A stretch of DNA of 64,000 nucleotides from an uncultured Carboxylicivirga sp. (GTDB taxonomy: Bacteria > Bacteroidota > Bacteroidia > Bacteroidales > Marinilabiliaceae): the NCBI RefSeq assembly GCF_963674565.1, contig NZ_OY771430.1:4464001-4528000 (forward strand), in the 5' to 3' direction. Below are positions 23,289 to 32,042 of this stretch, one piece after another (positions within the stretch are counted from its first letter, which is position 1; each line of letters begins with the position of its first letter). The position numbers and the translations under genes were made by a program. The notes beneath the pieces were generated by a model, which searched no databases, had not been told where the DNA came from, and was given only the letters and a program-made list of their open reading frames with translations.

Positions 23289-24854
23289 ATGACTTTTAAA
23301 ACATTAAAAAAAACAAGAGTGGTACTTGCGCTCTTGTTTTTTGTTTTCACTTTATCAATATTCCTTGATATTTATGAGAATTATGATTACGAATCAGTTA
23401 ATCAAATTCTATTCTTACAATTTGTTCCATCGTTATTAACCTTTATAAAAGCATTGACGTGGAGCTCGGTTGGATTTATCATCATAATAGCACTGTCTTT
23501 TTTTGTTGGACGGATATACTGCAGTACTATCTGTCCTTTGGGTATCTTACAGGATATTTTTTCTTTTATTGCTAGGAAAAGATCTACTCGTAAATTATTC
23601 TATAAGAAGAAAAAAGGGTATCCGATTTTACGATATAGCCTCCTGGCTGTTACCATTGTTACGATGTTATTTGGTTTCAACCTGGTAATTACTTTATTGG
23701 ATCCTTATAGTAATTTCGGAAGGATTATCACTTATCTAATTAAGCCTTTGGTTGTTGGTGTAAACAATCTGGGGGCTATGGCTTTACATCATTTCGAGGT
23801 GTATAGTTTGAATCCAATGAAATTGATTTTAGCTCCCTGGTTCATTGCTCTTCTTACTCTTACTTTGTTGGTTACCATTGCTTATATGTCGTATAAACGC
23901 GGACGTTTATTTTGTAATACTATCTGTCCTGTAGGAACTTTACTGGGTTTGATATCAAAAGTATCCTTTCTTAAAATTCAATTCGATGGAAGTAAATGTA
24001 CTAAATGTGGAAGCTGCATAGGTGTTTGTAAGAGTGAGTGTATTAATGTAAAAAATCTCTCAGTTGACCATTCAAGGTGTGTTGATTGTTTTAATTGTCT
24101 TTCCGTTTGTCCGGAATCAGCCTTAAATCTTACTTCAAAAAAATCATACCATGCAATAGAGGGTGTTGAAGGTGAATCAAATAATTCAAGAAGAACAGCC
24201 ATTGTTACAGGTTTATCTTTATTGGTTGGACAAAAGGTATTATCAGAAGTACAAAAAACGAAAGACACTTCAAATCTGAAGATTAACGAGAAAGACCATC
24301 CGGTAGCTCCTCCGGGAAGTATCTCAATAAGACGTTTTAATGAAATATGTACAGGTTGTGGCCTATGTGTAGCTGCTTGTCCAACACAGGTATTGCAACC
24401 GGCTACGACAGAATATGGATTAAAAGGTTTTATGCAGCCTCACATGGATTATATTTCGGGCTTTTGTAATTTCGATTGTAAGGAATGTAGTCATGTTTGC
24501 CCAACGGGAGCTATTTTTCCTATTTCCATTGAAGAAAAACAATTAACACAATTAGGAAAGGCAGTTTTTGTAAAAGAAAATTGTGTTGTACATACCGATG
24601 GTACTGATTGTGGAGCATGCTCGGAGCACTGCCCTACAAAGGCCGTTGATATGGTTCCATATAAAGGAAACCTCCGTATTCCGGAAGTGAATCAGGAAAT
24701 TTGTATTGGTTGTGGAGCATGCGAACATCCTTGTCCGGTTAATGCACATTACAAAGCCATTTATGTAAATGGTAATGCTGTGCACCAAGCGGCAAAAAAG
24801 CCAGTTGAAGAAGAAACTAATGTTGCCCCCGTTGAAGAGGACTTTCCGTTTTAA
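23289..24854 (+). CDS. Membrane polyferredoxin (NapH/CcoG-like) with multiple 4Fe-4S motifs
   Basis: A 521-residue protein. The N-terminal half has about five membrane spans with two conserved CxxxCP loops (YCSTICPLG near residue 77 and FCNTICPVG near residue 209), as in NapH/CcoG-like proteins. The C-terminal half holds a series of ferredoxin motifs: CTKCGSCIGVC, CVDCFNCLSVCP, CTGCGLCVAACP, CKECSHVCP, CGACSEHCP and CIGCGACEHPCP, enough for roughly four to six 4Fe-4S clusters. It probably moves electrons between the membrane and the Tat-exported DUF362 partner. The electron donor and acceptor are unknown. Confidence 0.88.
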   Translation: MTFKTLKKTRVVLALLFFVFTLSIFLDIYENYDYESVNQILFLQFVPSLLTFIKALTWSSVGFIIIIALSFFVGRIYCSTICPLGILQDIFSFIARKRSTRKLFYKKKKGYPILRYSLLAVTIVTMLFGFNLVITLLDPYSNFGRIITYLIKPLVVGVNNLGAMALHHFEVYSLNPMKLILAPWFIALLTLTLLVTIAYMSYKRGRLFCNTICPVGTLLGLISKVSFLKIQFDGSKCTKCGSCIGVCKSECINVKNLSVDHSRCVDCFNCLSVCPESALNLTSKKSYHAIEGVEGESNNSRRTAIVTGLSLLVGQKVLSEVQKTKDTSNLKINEKDHPVAPPGSISIRRFNEICTGCGLCVAACPTQVLQPATTEYGLKGFMQPHMDYISGFCNFDCKECSHVCPTGAIFPISIEEKQLTQLGKAVFVKENCVVHTDGTDCGACSEHCPTKAVDMVPYKGNLRIPEVNQEICIGCGACEHPCPVNAHYKAIYVNGNAVHQAAKKPVEEETNVAPVEEDFPF

Positions 24855-24858
24855 TGGA

Positions 24859-24890
24859 TTTAGTATTTAACGGGAGGATCAGTATCTTTG
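24859..24890 (+). promoter_or_regulatory. Promoter of the methyltransferase gene
   Basis: TTTA (24859-24862), a 20-base spacer, then TATCTTTG (24883-24890) fit the Bacteroidota promoter pattern with one mismatch in the -33 element, 28 bases before the ATG at 24919. Confidence 0.55.
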
Positions 24891-24918
24891 TAGTCTGATA
24901 ATTTTTGATTAGACATTC

Positions 24919-25968
24919 ATGCTTACATACTTGATCTTACAAAATCCTGGTCATAACCGGGTGTATTATAATCTGGCTGATAAACTGGCCCTGGCAGAGC
25001 TACAACTTGCTTCGCTGCGAATGGAGGTATCGTGTACCAATATTCGCATTGTTGATATTGCAGCTGTAAGATACCTGGCAATGGATTGTGAACGTGAACT
25101 TAGTGAGGCTGATCTGCAAATTATTTCACGTCTTTCATTTGCTTTTGCCTTGTTTCAATTAGATGAATCTGCAGGCAAACAGAGACTCATACCAATTGCG
25201 GCTTCAGCATATCAATATGTAGATGATAAAATCAGTTCTCTTCTAAAATATCAAGGTAAAACAAATGAATTGTTTACCAAGATGATGGTTAATGTTGCTT
25301 TGCTGTCGAGTGATTTTAAGTATGATGAGACCATCAATCTGTTGGATCCGGTTGCGGGTAAAGGTACAACACTTTTTGAAAGTTCCGTTTATGGTTTTAA
25401 CAGCTATGGAATTGAGATAGAACCTAAATCCGTTCAGGAAGCCACCCTATTCTTTAAAAAATACATCGAAACAGAACGATATAAGCACAAGGCTGATAAA
25501 AGAATGATCTCTGGTAAAAGTAAGGCCGATGCTGTTTATATTCAGGAGTTTGAATATGCAAGAGATAAGGAAGAATTCAAGTCTGAGTCACTTCGCAAGA
25601 AGCTTGCTTTTGTAAATGGCAATACCAATGATGCAGCCAATTATTTCAAATCTAATTTTTTCAACCTTATTGTTGGTGATCTGCCTTATGGTATAGCCCA
25701 TGGTAATACAGGAGTAAAAAAAACAGGGTCTATCACCCGAAATCCTTCTGAATTGCTTGATCTGTGCTTACCCGGCTGGAATAGAGTACTTAAAAAAGGT
25801 GGTTGTATAGTTTTAGCCTGGAATTCTTTTGTTGTTTCTAAGCATAAACTAACCGGACATTTCAACAATAATGGCTTCGAAGTTTTATCTGAGGCTCCGT
25901 ATGATCAATTTGAACATATGGTTGATAAATCAATCAAAAGAGATATTGTTGTTGCCCGTAAAATTTAA
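24919..25968 (+). CDS. TRM11-like SAM-dependent methyltransferase
   Basis: The 349-residue protein has an N-terminal domain without a clear match and a C-terminal Rossmann-fold methyltransferase. DPVAGKGTTLFE is the SAM-binding loop, YGIEIEP binds the SAM ribose, and GDLPYGI is the (N/D)PPY-type catalytic motif with one Pro replaced by Leu. These features resemble TRM11-type tRNA guanine-N2 methyltransferases and DNA N6/N4 methylases; the DLPY motif and the absence of a restriction gene favour an RNA substrate. It has its own promoter and stands alone. Confidence 0.75.
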   Translation: MLTYLILQNPGHNRVYYNLADKLALAELQLASLRMEVSCTNIRIVDIAAVRYLAMDCERELSEADLQIISRLSFAFALFQLDESAGKQRLIPIAASAYQYVDDKISSLLKYQGKTNELFTKMMVNVALLSSDFKYDETINLLDPVAGKGTTLFESSVYGFNSYGIEIEPKSVQEATLFFKKYIETERYKHKADKRMISGKSKADAVYIQEFEYARDKEEFKSESLRKKLAFVNGNTNDAANYFKSNFFNLIVGDLPYGIAHGNTGVKKTGSITRNPSELLDLCLPGWNRVLKKGGCIVLAWNSFVVSKHKLTGHFNNNGFEVLSEAPYDQFEHMVDKSIKRDIVVARKI

Positions 25969-26023
25969 GTTGCCAAAGTATTATCTAGACTATAGCCTGA
26001 CTTATTGTAAAAACTAACGAATT

Positions 26024-26758
26024 ATGATTATAGCCTCTGCTCAAACCAGCCCCGTTCAAGGTGATATTAACCTTAATCTCGATAATCATTTAGAACTAAT
26101 TAAGTTGGCAGCGCAAAATAATGCTCAGCTTATTCTTTTTCCCGAACTCTCTTTAACAAGTTATGTACGCGAAGAGGCCAAATCATTATCTATTAGTATT
26201 TATGATGAGGTTATTAATCAGCTTCGACAATATGCAATGACTTATAATATTTCCATAGTAGCTGGTGCTCCGATTAATTCAGAGAGCGGACTTCATATTG
26301 GATCTTTCATCATAACTCCTGAAGGAGGCGTTGATATTTATACCAAACAGTATCTGCACGAAGGAGAAGATTTGTTTTATCAATCGTCATTCAAATACAA
26401 TCCGGTATTATACCTAGGTGATTATAAATCTCAATTTGCAATTTGTGCCGATCTTGAAAACCCAGATCACATAAAGGCTGCAACTGAAAATAAAACCAAA
26501 CTTTATCTGGCCAGTATTTTTTATACCACTCAAAGTATGGATAATCTGCATAAAAAGATGGCCAGTTATTCAAATGAGCATCAGATAAATATTTTGATTT
26601 CGAATTTTACTGGAGTATCATATGGATTTCCTGCCGGAGGTCGGAGTGCTTTCTGGAATGATATGGGAGTAAAGGTTGCAGAACTGGACAGTGAAAGGAG
26701 TGGTATTTTATTAATTGATATTAAAGAAGGCTTTCAGAGTAAAGAGTTATATCTGTAG
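26024..26758 (+). CDS. Carbon-nitrogen hydrolase (nitrilase superfamily)
   Basis: A 244-residue nitrilase-fold enzyme with all three catalytic residues: Glu in LFPELSLTSY, Lys in TKQYLHEGE and Cys in FAICADLENPDH. Family members hydrolyse amides or nitriles (omega-amidase, N-carbamoyl hydrolase and similar). The length fits a stand-alone hydrolase, not an NAD-synthetase fusion. The substrate cannot be predicted. It lies 54 bases before gmhA on the same strand; I see no shared pathway. Confidence 0.87.
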   Translation: MIIASAQTSPVQGDINLNLDNHLELIKLAAQNNAQLILFPELSLTSYVREEAKSLSISIYDEVINQLRQYAMTYNISIVAGAPINSESGLHIGSFIITPEGGVDIYTKQYLHEGEDLFYQSSFKYNPVLYLGDYKSQFAICADLENPDHIKAATENKTKLYLASIFYTTQSMDNLHKKMASYSNEHQINILISNFTGVSYGFPAGGRSAFWNDMGVKVAELDSERSGILLIDIKEGFQSKELYL

Positions 26759-26812
26759 ATCAGATTTTATATTTCAAAAAAGCACTGTACTTTTACACCA
26801 CATTTTTGAAGA

Positions 26813-27388
26813 ATGAAGAAAGAAGACATCGCAAATAGCTTTATTGAAGCACAGGAAGTATTGAATCGTTTTATAAATGATTCAGAAAATTGGGACAGAA
26901 TTAAGTCAGCCGGAGATTTAATGGTAAATGCCATTAACAAAGGCAACAAAATTCTTTCGTGTGGTAACGGTGGTTCTATGAGCGATGCCATGCATTTTGC
27001 TGAAGAGTTGACAGGGCAATTCAGAGACAGAAGAAAAGGAATGCCTGCCATTGCAATAGCTGACCCAACGCATATTACCTGTGTTGCCAATGATTATGGC
27101 TTTGATTACATCTTTTCGAGGTATGTTGAGGCTGTTGGATGCAGTGGAGATGTGCTTTTGGCAATTAGTACAAGTGGAAATTCACCAAATATTATAAATG
27201 CAGCTAAAGCAGCTTTAGAAAGAGGTATGAAAGTAGTTGCTCTTACAGGTAAGCAGGGTGGTGAATTAGCTAAAATTTGTGATGTTGAAATTCGTGTACC
27301 ACACAATGGATATTCCGACCGTATTCAGGAAATTCATATTAAGGTAATTCATATTTTAATACAGTACATTGAGTCCTTTTGTAAATAA
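26813..27388 (+). CDS. gmhA: Phosphoheptose isomerase
   Basis: A 191-residue SIS-domain protein: CGNGGSMSDAMHFAEELTGQF, then RRKGMPAIAI and the TSGNSPN phosphosugar loop, ending with EIHIKVIHILIQYIE. It converts sedoheptulose 7-phosphate to D-glycero-D-manno-heptose 7-phosphate, the first step to ADP-heptose for the LPS core. The other heptose genes are not in this window, but several glycosyltransferase genes at 42529-50163 could use the product. A terminator follows directly. Confidence 0.95.
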   Translation: MKKEDIANSFIEAQEVLNRFINDSENWDRIKSAGDLMVNAINKGNKILSCGNGGSMSDAMHFAEELTGQFRDRRKGMPAIAIADPTHITCVANDYGFDYIFSRYVEAVGCSGDVLLAISTSGNSPNIINAAKAALERGMKVVALTGKQGGELAKICDVEIRVPHNGYSDRIQEIHIKVIHILIQYIESFCK

Positions 27389-27410
27389 GGAACTAACACA
27401 AGTAATATAG

Positions 27411-27450
27411 AAAAGCTGTCCAAAAATATTTTGGACAGCTTTTTATTGTT
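27411..27450. terminator. Bidirectional terminator between gmhA and the T9SS substrate gene
   Basis: AAAAGCTGTCCAAAA (27411-27425) pairs with TTTTGGACAGCTTTT (27430-27444), a perfect 15-base stem with a 4-base loop and T tails on both strands. It serves both convergent genes. Confidence 0.92.
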
Positions 27451-27490
27451 TTTACATATTCCAACTTTCATTAAAGCTAACCAGCTGGAA

Positions 27491-29218
27491 TTATTTTGAT
27501 ACCACTACTTTTGTTGCCTTTCCATTAACAACAACAATATAAAGTCCTGCAGAAACTGGAATTGATTTTGTGTCTTCAACCAACTCAGTTTTTATAATCT
27601 TTCCAGTTAATGAATAAATTACTGCATCTGAAGGAGAGTTAACTTTCACCTTAATCATTCCATCTGTAGCATAAATAGTTACGCCTGAAGAAGCTTTGTT
27701 TATTAATGTGGCTGTAGAAGTACTTCCGTACATCTCAAGCTCAGCAATATTACAATAACCGTCAGCAGAATAATAATAGATATATCTATAATTAGAAGGA
27801 CTTACAAGTTCTTTAGTTGTTAACTTATTAGCCGCAGCTGCTTCAGTAATAGTATAAATTGTAACCGCATCAGAATAATCATCAGCATTTGCACCCCTGA
27901 TTTCACCATTCACCAATCTTGATTCAAAACCAGATCTTGGGGCGTAACGAATAGCGGTCAGATCTGCAACAATGCCAGCTCCGAAATCATAACCTACAAA
28001 TCCTTCTGCAGTAGGGGCGTCAACAAATGTAGCAAGGTTTCCATCAAAAGCATCTGCAATTAAACCGTTAATATTATCCCATGAACCATCATGTCCTATA
28101 ATAGTACCACTTATTTTTGATTCAAGAACATTACCTGTTACAGCAACTGTGTTTTCAATGGTTCCACTTGTTAATGTAATGTCACCGGATAAATCATCAG
28201 TTACTCCATCGTAAGTTACCGTCACTGTAACATTTGAAGCTGCATCTTTACTTATTGTTGCGGGATCAACTGTTATACCTGTAGGCGCTGTAATTGTAAT
28301 ATCATCAGTTAGATTAGCACCGTCAATTATTATTGTAGCAGTTGTTTCAACATTATAAAGGTCAAGATTTGACTTATCAACTGTAAGTATAGCAGCTACA
28401 ATATCATCTGTATTCATCAAAGAGTTTATTTGGGCTGCTGTTAAAGCATCATCATAAATCTTTATTTTGTCATAAGAAAAAGGAGTATCCTTATCACCCC
28501 AGTCCCAGGCAGAGTTACCACCTAATGTGATATAAGTTAAATCACCAGCAACATTAAAAAGACCATCTATTCTGGTACCGTTATTTGTATCTGCAACTTT
28601 GGTACTTGATAGAACACCATCAATATATACATTTGAAGATGTTGGAGTTAATACAATTGAATAAAAATGCCAACCTCCGTTATCAAGCCAAACTACTTCC
28701 AAATTATCTGCTCCCCAGTCTATGTTATCAAACCAACCATAGCTGTTTCCATCAGACATAACATCATCAAAGTTTACATTTAATCTTTTATTAGTATTTA
28801 GCTGAAACATTGGTTTGCCATTATTTGGACTTGGGGCACCACCGTAAGCGCTAAACATCGAAGACCACCAAAAACCATCAGCATCAACACCAACTCCATT
28901 ATCATTTACCCAAAATGAAATTGTTAGACCTTGAGATGTATTAATAGCTGTTTGCGCATCTGAAAAAATAGTACTTGGTAATTGCAGATAACGAGTTCTT
29001 ACATCTCCTGCTGATGTAGGGTTGTTATGAAATACAATTCCATGATTTGAGTCTCCCGAGTCTTCGAAAACACCATCCGTTGCATCCCCGGGACCTACAA
29101 TTGTTAAACCAGATACATCACCTTCAAAATCTTCAGAATAAATCAAATTTTGAGCTGATGTATTATTATACATCGTACTTGCCAAAAAGGCTAAAATAAT
29201 AAAGTAGATTTTTTTCAT
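27491..29218 (-). CDS. Secreted type IX secretion substrate with LamG-like and F5/8-type C-like domains
   Basis: A 575-residue secreted protein. Residues 1-22 are a signal peptide; residues about 30-270 form a LamG/concanavalin-like beta-sandwich (GLTISFWVNDNGV, WHFYSIVL, NVYIDGVLSS); residues about 275-365 an Ig-like repeat (LTVDKSNLDLYNVETT); residues about 370-495 a discoidin-like domain (IADAFDGNLATFVDA, AIRYAPRSGFESR, NIAELEMYG). The last 70 residues form a type A sorting domain (AVIYSLTGKIIKTE, SIPVSAGLYIVVV) ending VVVSK, which marks it for the type IX secretion system. It probably binds carbohydrate at the cell surface; no catalytic domain is visible. Confidence 0.88.
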   Translation of the reverse strand: MKKIYFIILAFLASTMYNNTSAQNLIYSEDFEGDVSGLTIVGPGDATDGVFEDSGDSNHGIVFHNNPTSAGDVRTRYLQLPSTIFSDAQTAINTSQGLTISFWVNDNGVGVDADGFWWSSMFSAYGGAPSPNNGKPMFQLNTNKRLNVNFDDVMSDGNSYGWFDNIDWGADNLEVVWLDNGGWHFYSIVLTPTSSNVYIDGVLSSTKVADTNNGTRIDGLFNVAGDLTYITLGGNSAWDWGDKDTPFSYDKIKIYDDALTAAQINSLMNTDDIVAAILTVDKSNLDLYNVETTATIIIDGANLTDDITITAPTGITVDPATISKDAASNVTVTVTYDGVTDDLSGDITLTSGTIENTVAVTGNVLESKISGTIIGHDGSWDNINGLIADAFDGNLATFVDAPTAEGFVGYDFGAGIVADLTAIRYAPRSGFESRLVNGEIRGANADDYSDAVTIYTITEAAAANKLTTKELVSPSNYRYIYYYSADGYCNIAELEMYGSTSTATLINKASSGVTIYATDGMIKVKVNSPSDAVIYSLTGKIIKTELVEDTKSIPVSAGLYIVVVNGKATKVVVSK

Positions 29219-29682
29219 GTCTTAAACTTTAAATTATAAGTGAAAATTATGGATATAGTTAAAAAATAAGTATGTCTAATACCTTCAATCTAATGGTTAT
29301 AAATATAAAGGAATGAGTAATTTAAAGCAGTATAGTAAACAGTCAATAAGGAGCCGTAAAATAGGATTTTGACAAAAAGAGGAATAAGGTAAAAGTCATT
29401 AATTCGTCAGAAATAAAATGAGTTATATGACAGTAAATCAAATTATTAAATGATTATTTATCTGTTTTATGATGAAAAAGAGACGATTAAGTAAGATGAA
29501 TTCCGCACATTATATTATAAAAAACATAAAACCGAACACTTAAATAAAAGCAAATGATTTAAACATTTCTAGAATAGCATTATAGATACTTAGTTCACTT
29601 TTTATAATTTTTCTTATAAACGTTTATTTTTCAAGCATCTTTCTTTGATTTTTTATAACTTGAAATAAAAAACCAAACCCAC
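29219..29682. other. AT-rich 464-base gap between divergent genes
   Basis: No open frame of note and no RNA gene is visible. It must hold the promoters for the T9SS substrate gene (minus) and yifB (plus), but I find no full TTTG/TAnnTTTG match; the closest is TAACTTGA near 29657 ahead of yifB. Confidence 0.5.
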
Positions 29683-31221
29683 ATGCTTGTAAAAACCTTT
29701 GGTTCTGCTGTAAGCGGTGTTGATGCTTATACCATTACAATTGAAGTTAACGTATCACAGGGGATAAGATTTCATCTTGTTGGTTTACCCGATAATGCAG
29801 TTAAAGAAAGTCAGCAACGAATAGAATCGGCTCTTAAGATTAGTAATTACAAATGGCCTGGTCATAAAATTGTAATTAATATGGCGCCGGCTGATATCCG
29901 TAAGGAAGGATCTGCTTATGATCTTCCTCTTGCCATAGGTGTCCTTGCTGCATCCTCACAAATAGATAATTCATTGTTGGCTGATTTTATCATTATGGGA
30001 GAATTGTCTCTTGATGGTAGTTTACAGCCTGTTAAAGGAGTGCTTCCAATGGCTGTAAAGGCTAAAGAAGAAGGTTTTAAAGGATGTATTCTACCAATAC
30101 AAAATGCAAAAGAAGCAGCTGTTGTTGGTGATTTACAAGTATATGGTTTTGATAATATTGCGGAGGTTATTAAGTTCTTGAATTCAGAATCAGATATTGA
30201 AGCAGTTAAACTTAATACCGAAGAAGAATTTGCCAAAGGAATACAAACTGTTGATTTTGACTTTTCGGATGTTAAAGGTCAGGAAAGTGTAAAGAGGGCG
30301 TTGGAAGTAGCAGCAGCCGGAGGTCATAACATTATAATGATTGGTCCTCCGGGAGCCGGTAAGTCAATGCTGGCTAAACGCTTGGCAAGTATTTTACCTC
30401 CTCTGTCATTGGATGAAGCCCTGGAAACAACAAAAATCCATTCGGTAGCTGGCAAAACCAATTCGAAGAATTCATTAATCACACAACGTCCGTTTCGTAG
30501 TCCGCATCATACAATATCAGATGCCGGTTTAATAGGTGGGGGGTCCTTCCCTCAGCCCGGTGAAATCTCATTGGCTCATAACGGAGTGCTTTTTCTGGAT
30601 GAATTACCCGAATTCAAACGAACTGTTCTGGAGGTAATGCGTCAACCTTTGGAAGATAGAAACATTAATATAGCCAGAGCCCGTTTTTCAATTGATTATC
30701 CAGCGAGCTTTATGTTGGTTGCCAGTATGAATCCATGTCCGTGTGGGTATTTTAATCATCCTGAGAAAAAATGTGTTTGCAGTCCCGGAGTTGTTCAAAA
30801 ATATTTGAGCCGTATATCAGGACCATTACTCGACAGGATTGATCTGCATATCGAAGTTGTTCCGGTTCCGTTTAATAAACTGGCTGAGACACCTTTGTCA
30901 GAAAAAAGTATTGTGGTGAGAGAAAGAGTGGTTCAAGCCAGAAAAATTCAGAATGAACGTTTTAAAAGTAATGATAAGGTTCATTGTAATGCTCAAATGA
31001 CCGGCAAGATGCTTGCAAAATATGCTATTCCTGATGAAAGTGGGATGAGTATTCTCAAAATAGCTATGGAAAGATTGGATTTATCAGCACGTGCATACGA
31101 TAGAATATTAAAAGTTTCACGAACGATTGCAGATCTAGAAGGTTCATCTTCAATACAATCACATCATGTGGCTGAAGCCGTTCAATACCGAAGTCTTGAT
31201 CGTTCGGGTTGGGGTGCTTAA
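29683..31221 (+). CDS. YifB/ComM-family Mg-chelatase-like AAA+ ATPase
   Basis: A 512-residue protein. The N-terminal ChlI-like domain (residues about 1-165) starts with MLVKTFGSAVSGVDAY. The AAA+ core has Walker A (MIGPPGAGKSMLAKR, near residue 223), Walker B (GVLFLDELPEF) and a cysteine set (NPCPCGYF, CVCSPG) that is characteristic of the family, followed by the C-terminal Mg-chelatase domain. ComM, the studied member, promotes branch migration during natural transformation; with comF nearby at 20279 a link to DNA uptake or recombination is possible. Confidence 0.95.
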   Translation: MLVKTFGSAVSGVDAYTITIEVNVSQGIRFHLVGLPDNAVKESQQRIESALKISNYKWPGHKIVINMAPADIRKEGSAYDLPLAIGVLAASSQIDNSLLADFIIMGELSLDGSLQPVKGVLPMAVKAKEEGFKGCILPIQNAKEAAVVGDLQVYGFDNIAEVIKFLNSESDIEAVKLNTEEEFAKGIQTVDFDFSDVKGQESVKRALEVAAAGGHNIIMIGPPGAGKSMLAKRLASILPPLSLDEALETTKIHSVAGKTNSKNSLITQRPFRSPHHTISDAGLIGGGSFPQPGEISLAHNGVLFLDELPEFKRTVLEVMRQPLEDRNINIARARFSIDYPASFMLVASMNPCPCGYFNHPEKKCVCSPGVVQKYLSRISGPLLDRIDLHIEVVPVPFNKLAETPLSEKSIVVRERVVQARKIQNERFKSNDKVHCNAQMTGKMLAKYAIPDESGMSILKIAMERLDLSARAYDRILKVSRTIADLEGSSSIQSHHVAEAVQYRSLDRSGWGA

Positions 31222-31309
31222 ATTTGCATTTCGTCTAATAAATATGCCTGATGACCAAAATTGATAAACAATCAATGAACAAAGGTGTTACAAATGAAAC
31301 CAAAATCAA

Positions 31310-32005
31310 ATGACGAAAAAAAGCAAAGATATGAGCGCTAACAGTTTAATGGATCCAATAGGCCGTTTAATGGGCCTTCGCTATAAATCGCACCCATGGC
31401 ATGGTATCGATATCGGAGAAAACAGCCCTGATATTATCACTTCGTTTATCGAAGTGGTACCAACTGATACTATTAAATATGAGATTGATAAGGTGAGTGG
31501 TTACTTACGAATTGATCGTCCCCAAAAATATTCAAATGTTGTACCTGCTCCGTATGGTTTTATTCCTCAAACCTATTGTGGTAAAAAAGTGGGTGCATAC
31601 TGTTCAGAGAAAACCGGTAAAAAAGACATTATTGGAGATGGTGATCCATTAGATATACTGTTACTAACAGAAAAGGACATTCCACACGGTGATGTATTGG
31701 CGCAGGCTATTCCAATTGGCGGCTTCAGAATGTTGGATGGTAACCAGGCTGATGATAAAATCATATCTGTATTAAAGAACGATGTGATGTACGGTGAGTA
31801 TAAGGATATTACAGAGATGCCCGAAATGGTGATCAAACGTTTGAAGCATTATTTTCTGACTTATAAAGACATGCCTGGATTAAGCAATGATTCAGAAATC
31901 ACACATATTTATAATGCAGAAGAGGCTAAGAAAGTAATCAAACTATCCATGGAGGATTACGAGAACCGATTTGAAGGTTTACGAAAAGCATTATCGACCT
32001 ACTAA
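31310..32005 (+). CDS. ppa: Inorganic pyrophosphatase (class I)
   Basis: A 231-residue soluble pyrophosphatase. EIDKVSGYLRIDRP and VVPAPYGFIPQTYCG form the substrate site, and GDGDPLDILLLTE is the signature with metal-binding aspartates. It hydrolyses pyrophosphate to drive biosynthetic reactions. The N-terminus offers three nearby Met codons (residues 1, 8 and 14), so the true start may be slightly downstream. A terminator follows, shared with the convergent histidine kinase gene. Confidence 0.95.
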   Translation: MTKKSKDMSANSLMDPIGRLMGLRYKSHPWHGIDIGENSPDIITSFIEVVPTDTIKYEIDKVSGYLRIDRPQKYSNVVPAPYGFIPQTYCGKKVGAYCSEKTGKKDIIGDGDPLDILLLTEKDIPHGDVLAQAIPIGGFRMLDGNQADDKIISVLKNDVMYGEYKDITEMPEMVIKRLKHYFLTYKDMPGLSNDSEITHIYNAEEAKKVIKLSMEDYENRFEGLRKALSTY

Positions 32006-32012
32006 CAAAATT

Positions 32013-32042
32013 ATCCCTGCTAATGGCAGGGATTTTTAGTTT
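32013..32042. terminator. Bidirectional terminator between ppa and the histidine kinase
   Basis: ATCCCTGC (32013-32020) pairs with GCAGGGAT (32026-32033) with T-rich flanks on both strands. It overlaps the stop codon of the kinase gene. Confidence 0.85.

Noticed and set aside
24919..25968. DNA methylase of a restriction-modification system
   Set aside because: The DLPY-type motif and N-terminal region suit TRM11-like RNA enzymes better, and no restriction or specificity gene is adjacent.
27491..29218. Glycoside hydrolase call for the LamG/discoidin protein
   Set aside because: Only binding-type domains and the type IX sorting tail are visible; no catalytic residues or hydrolase domain are seen.
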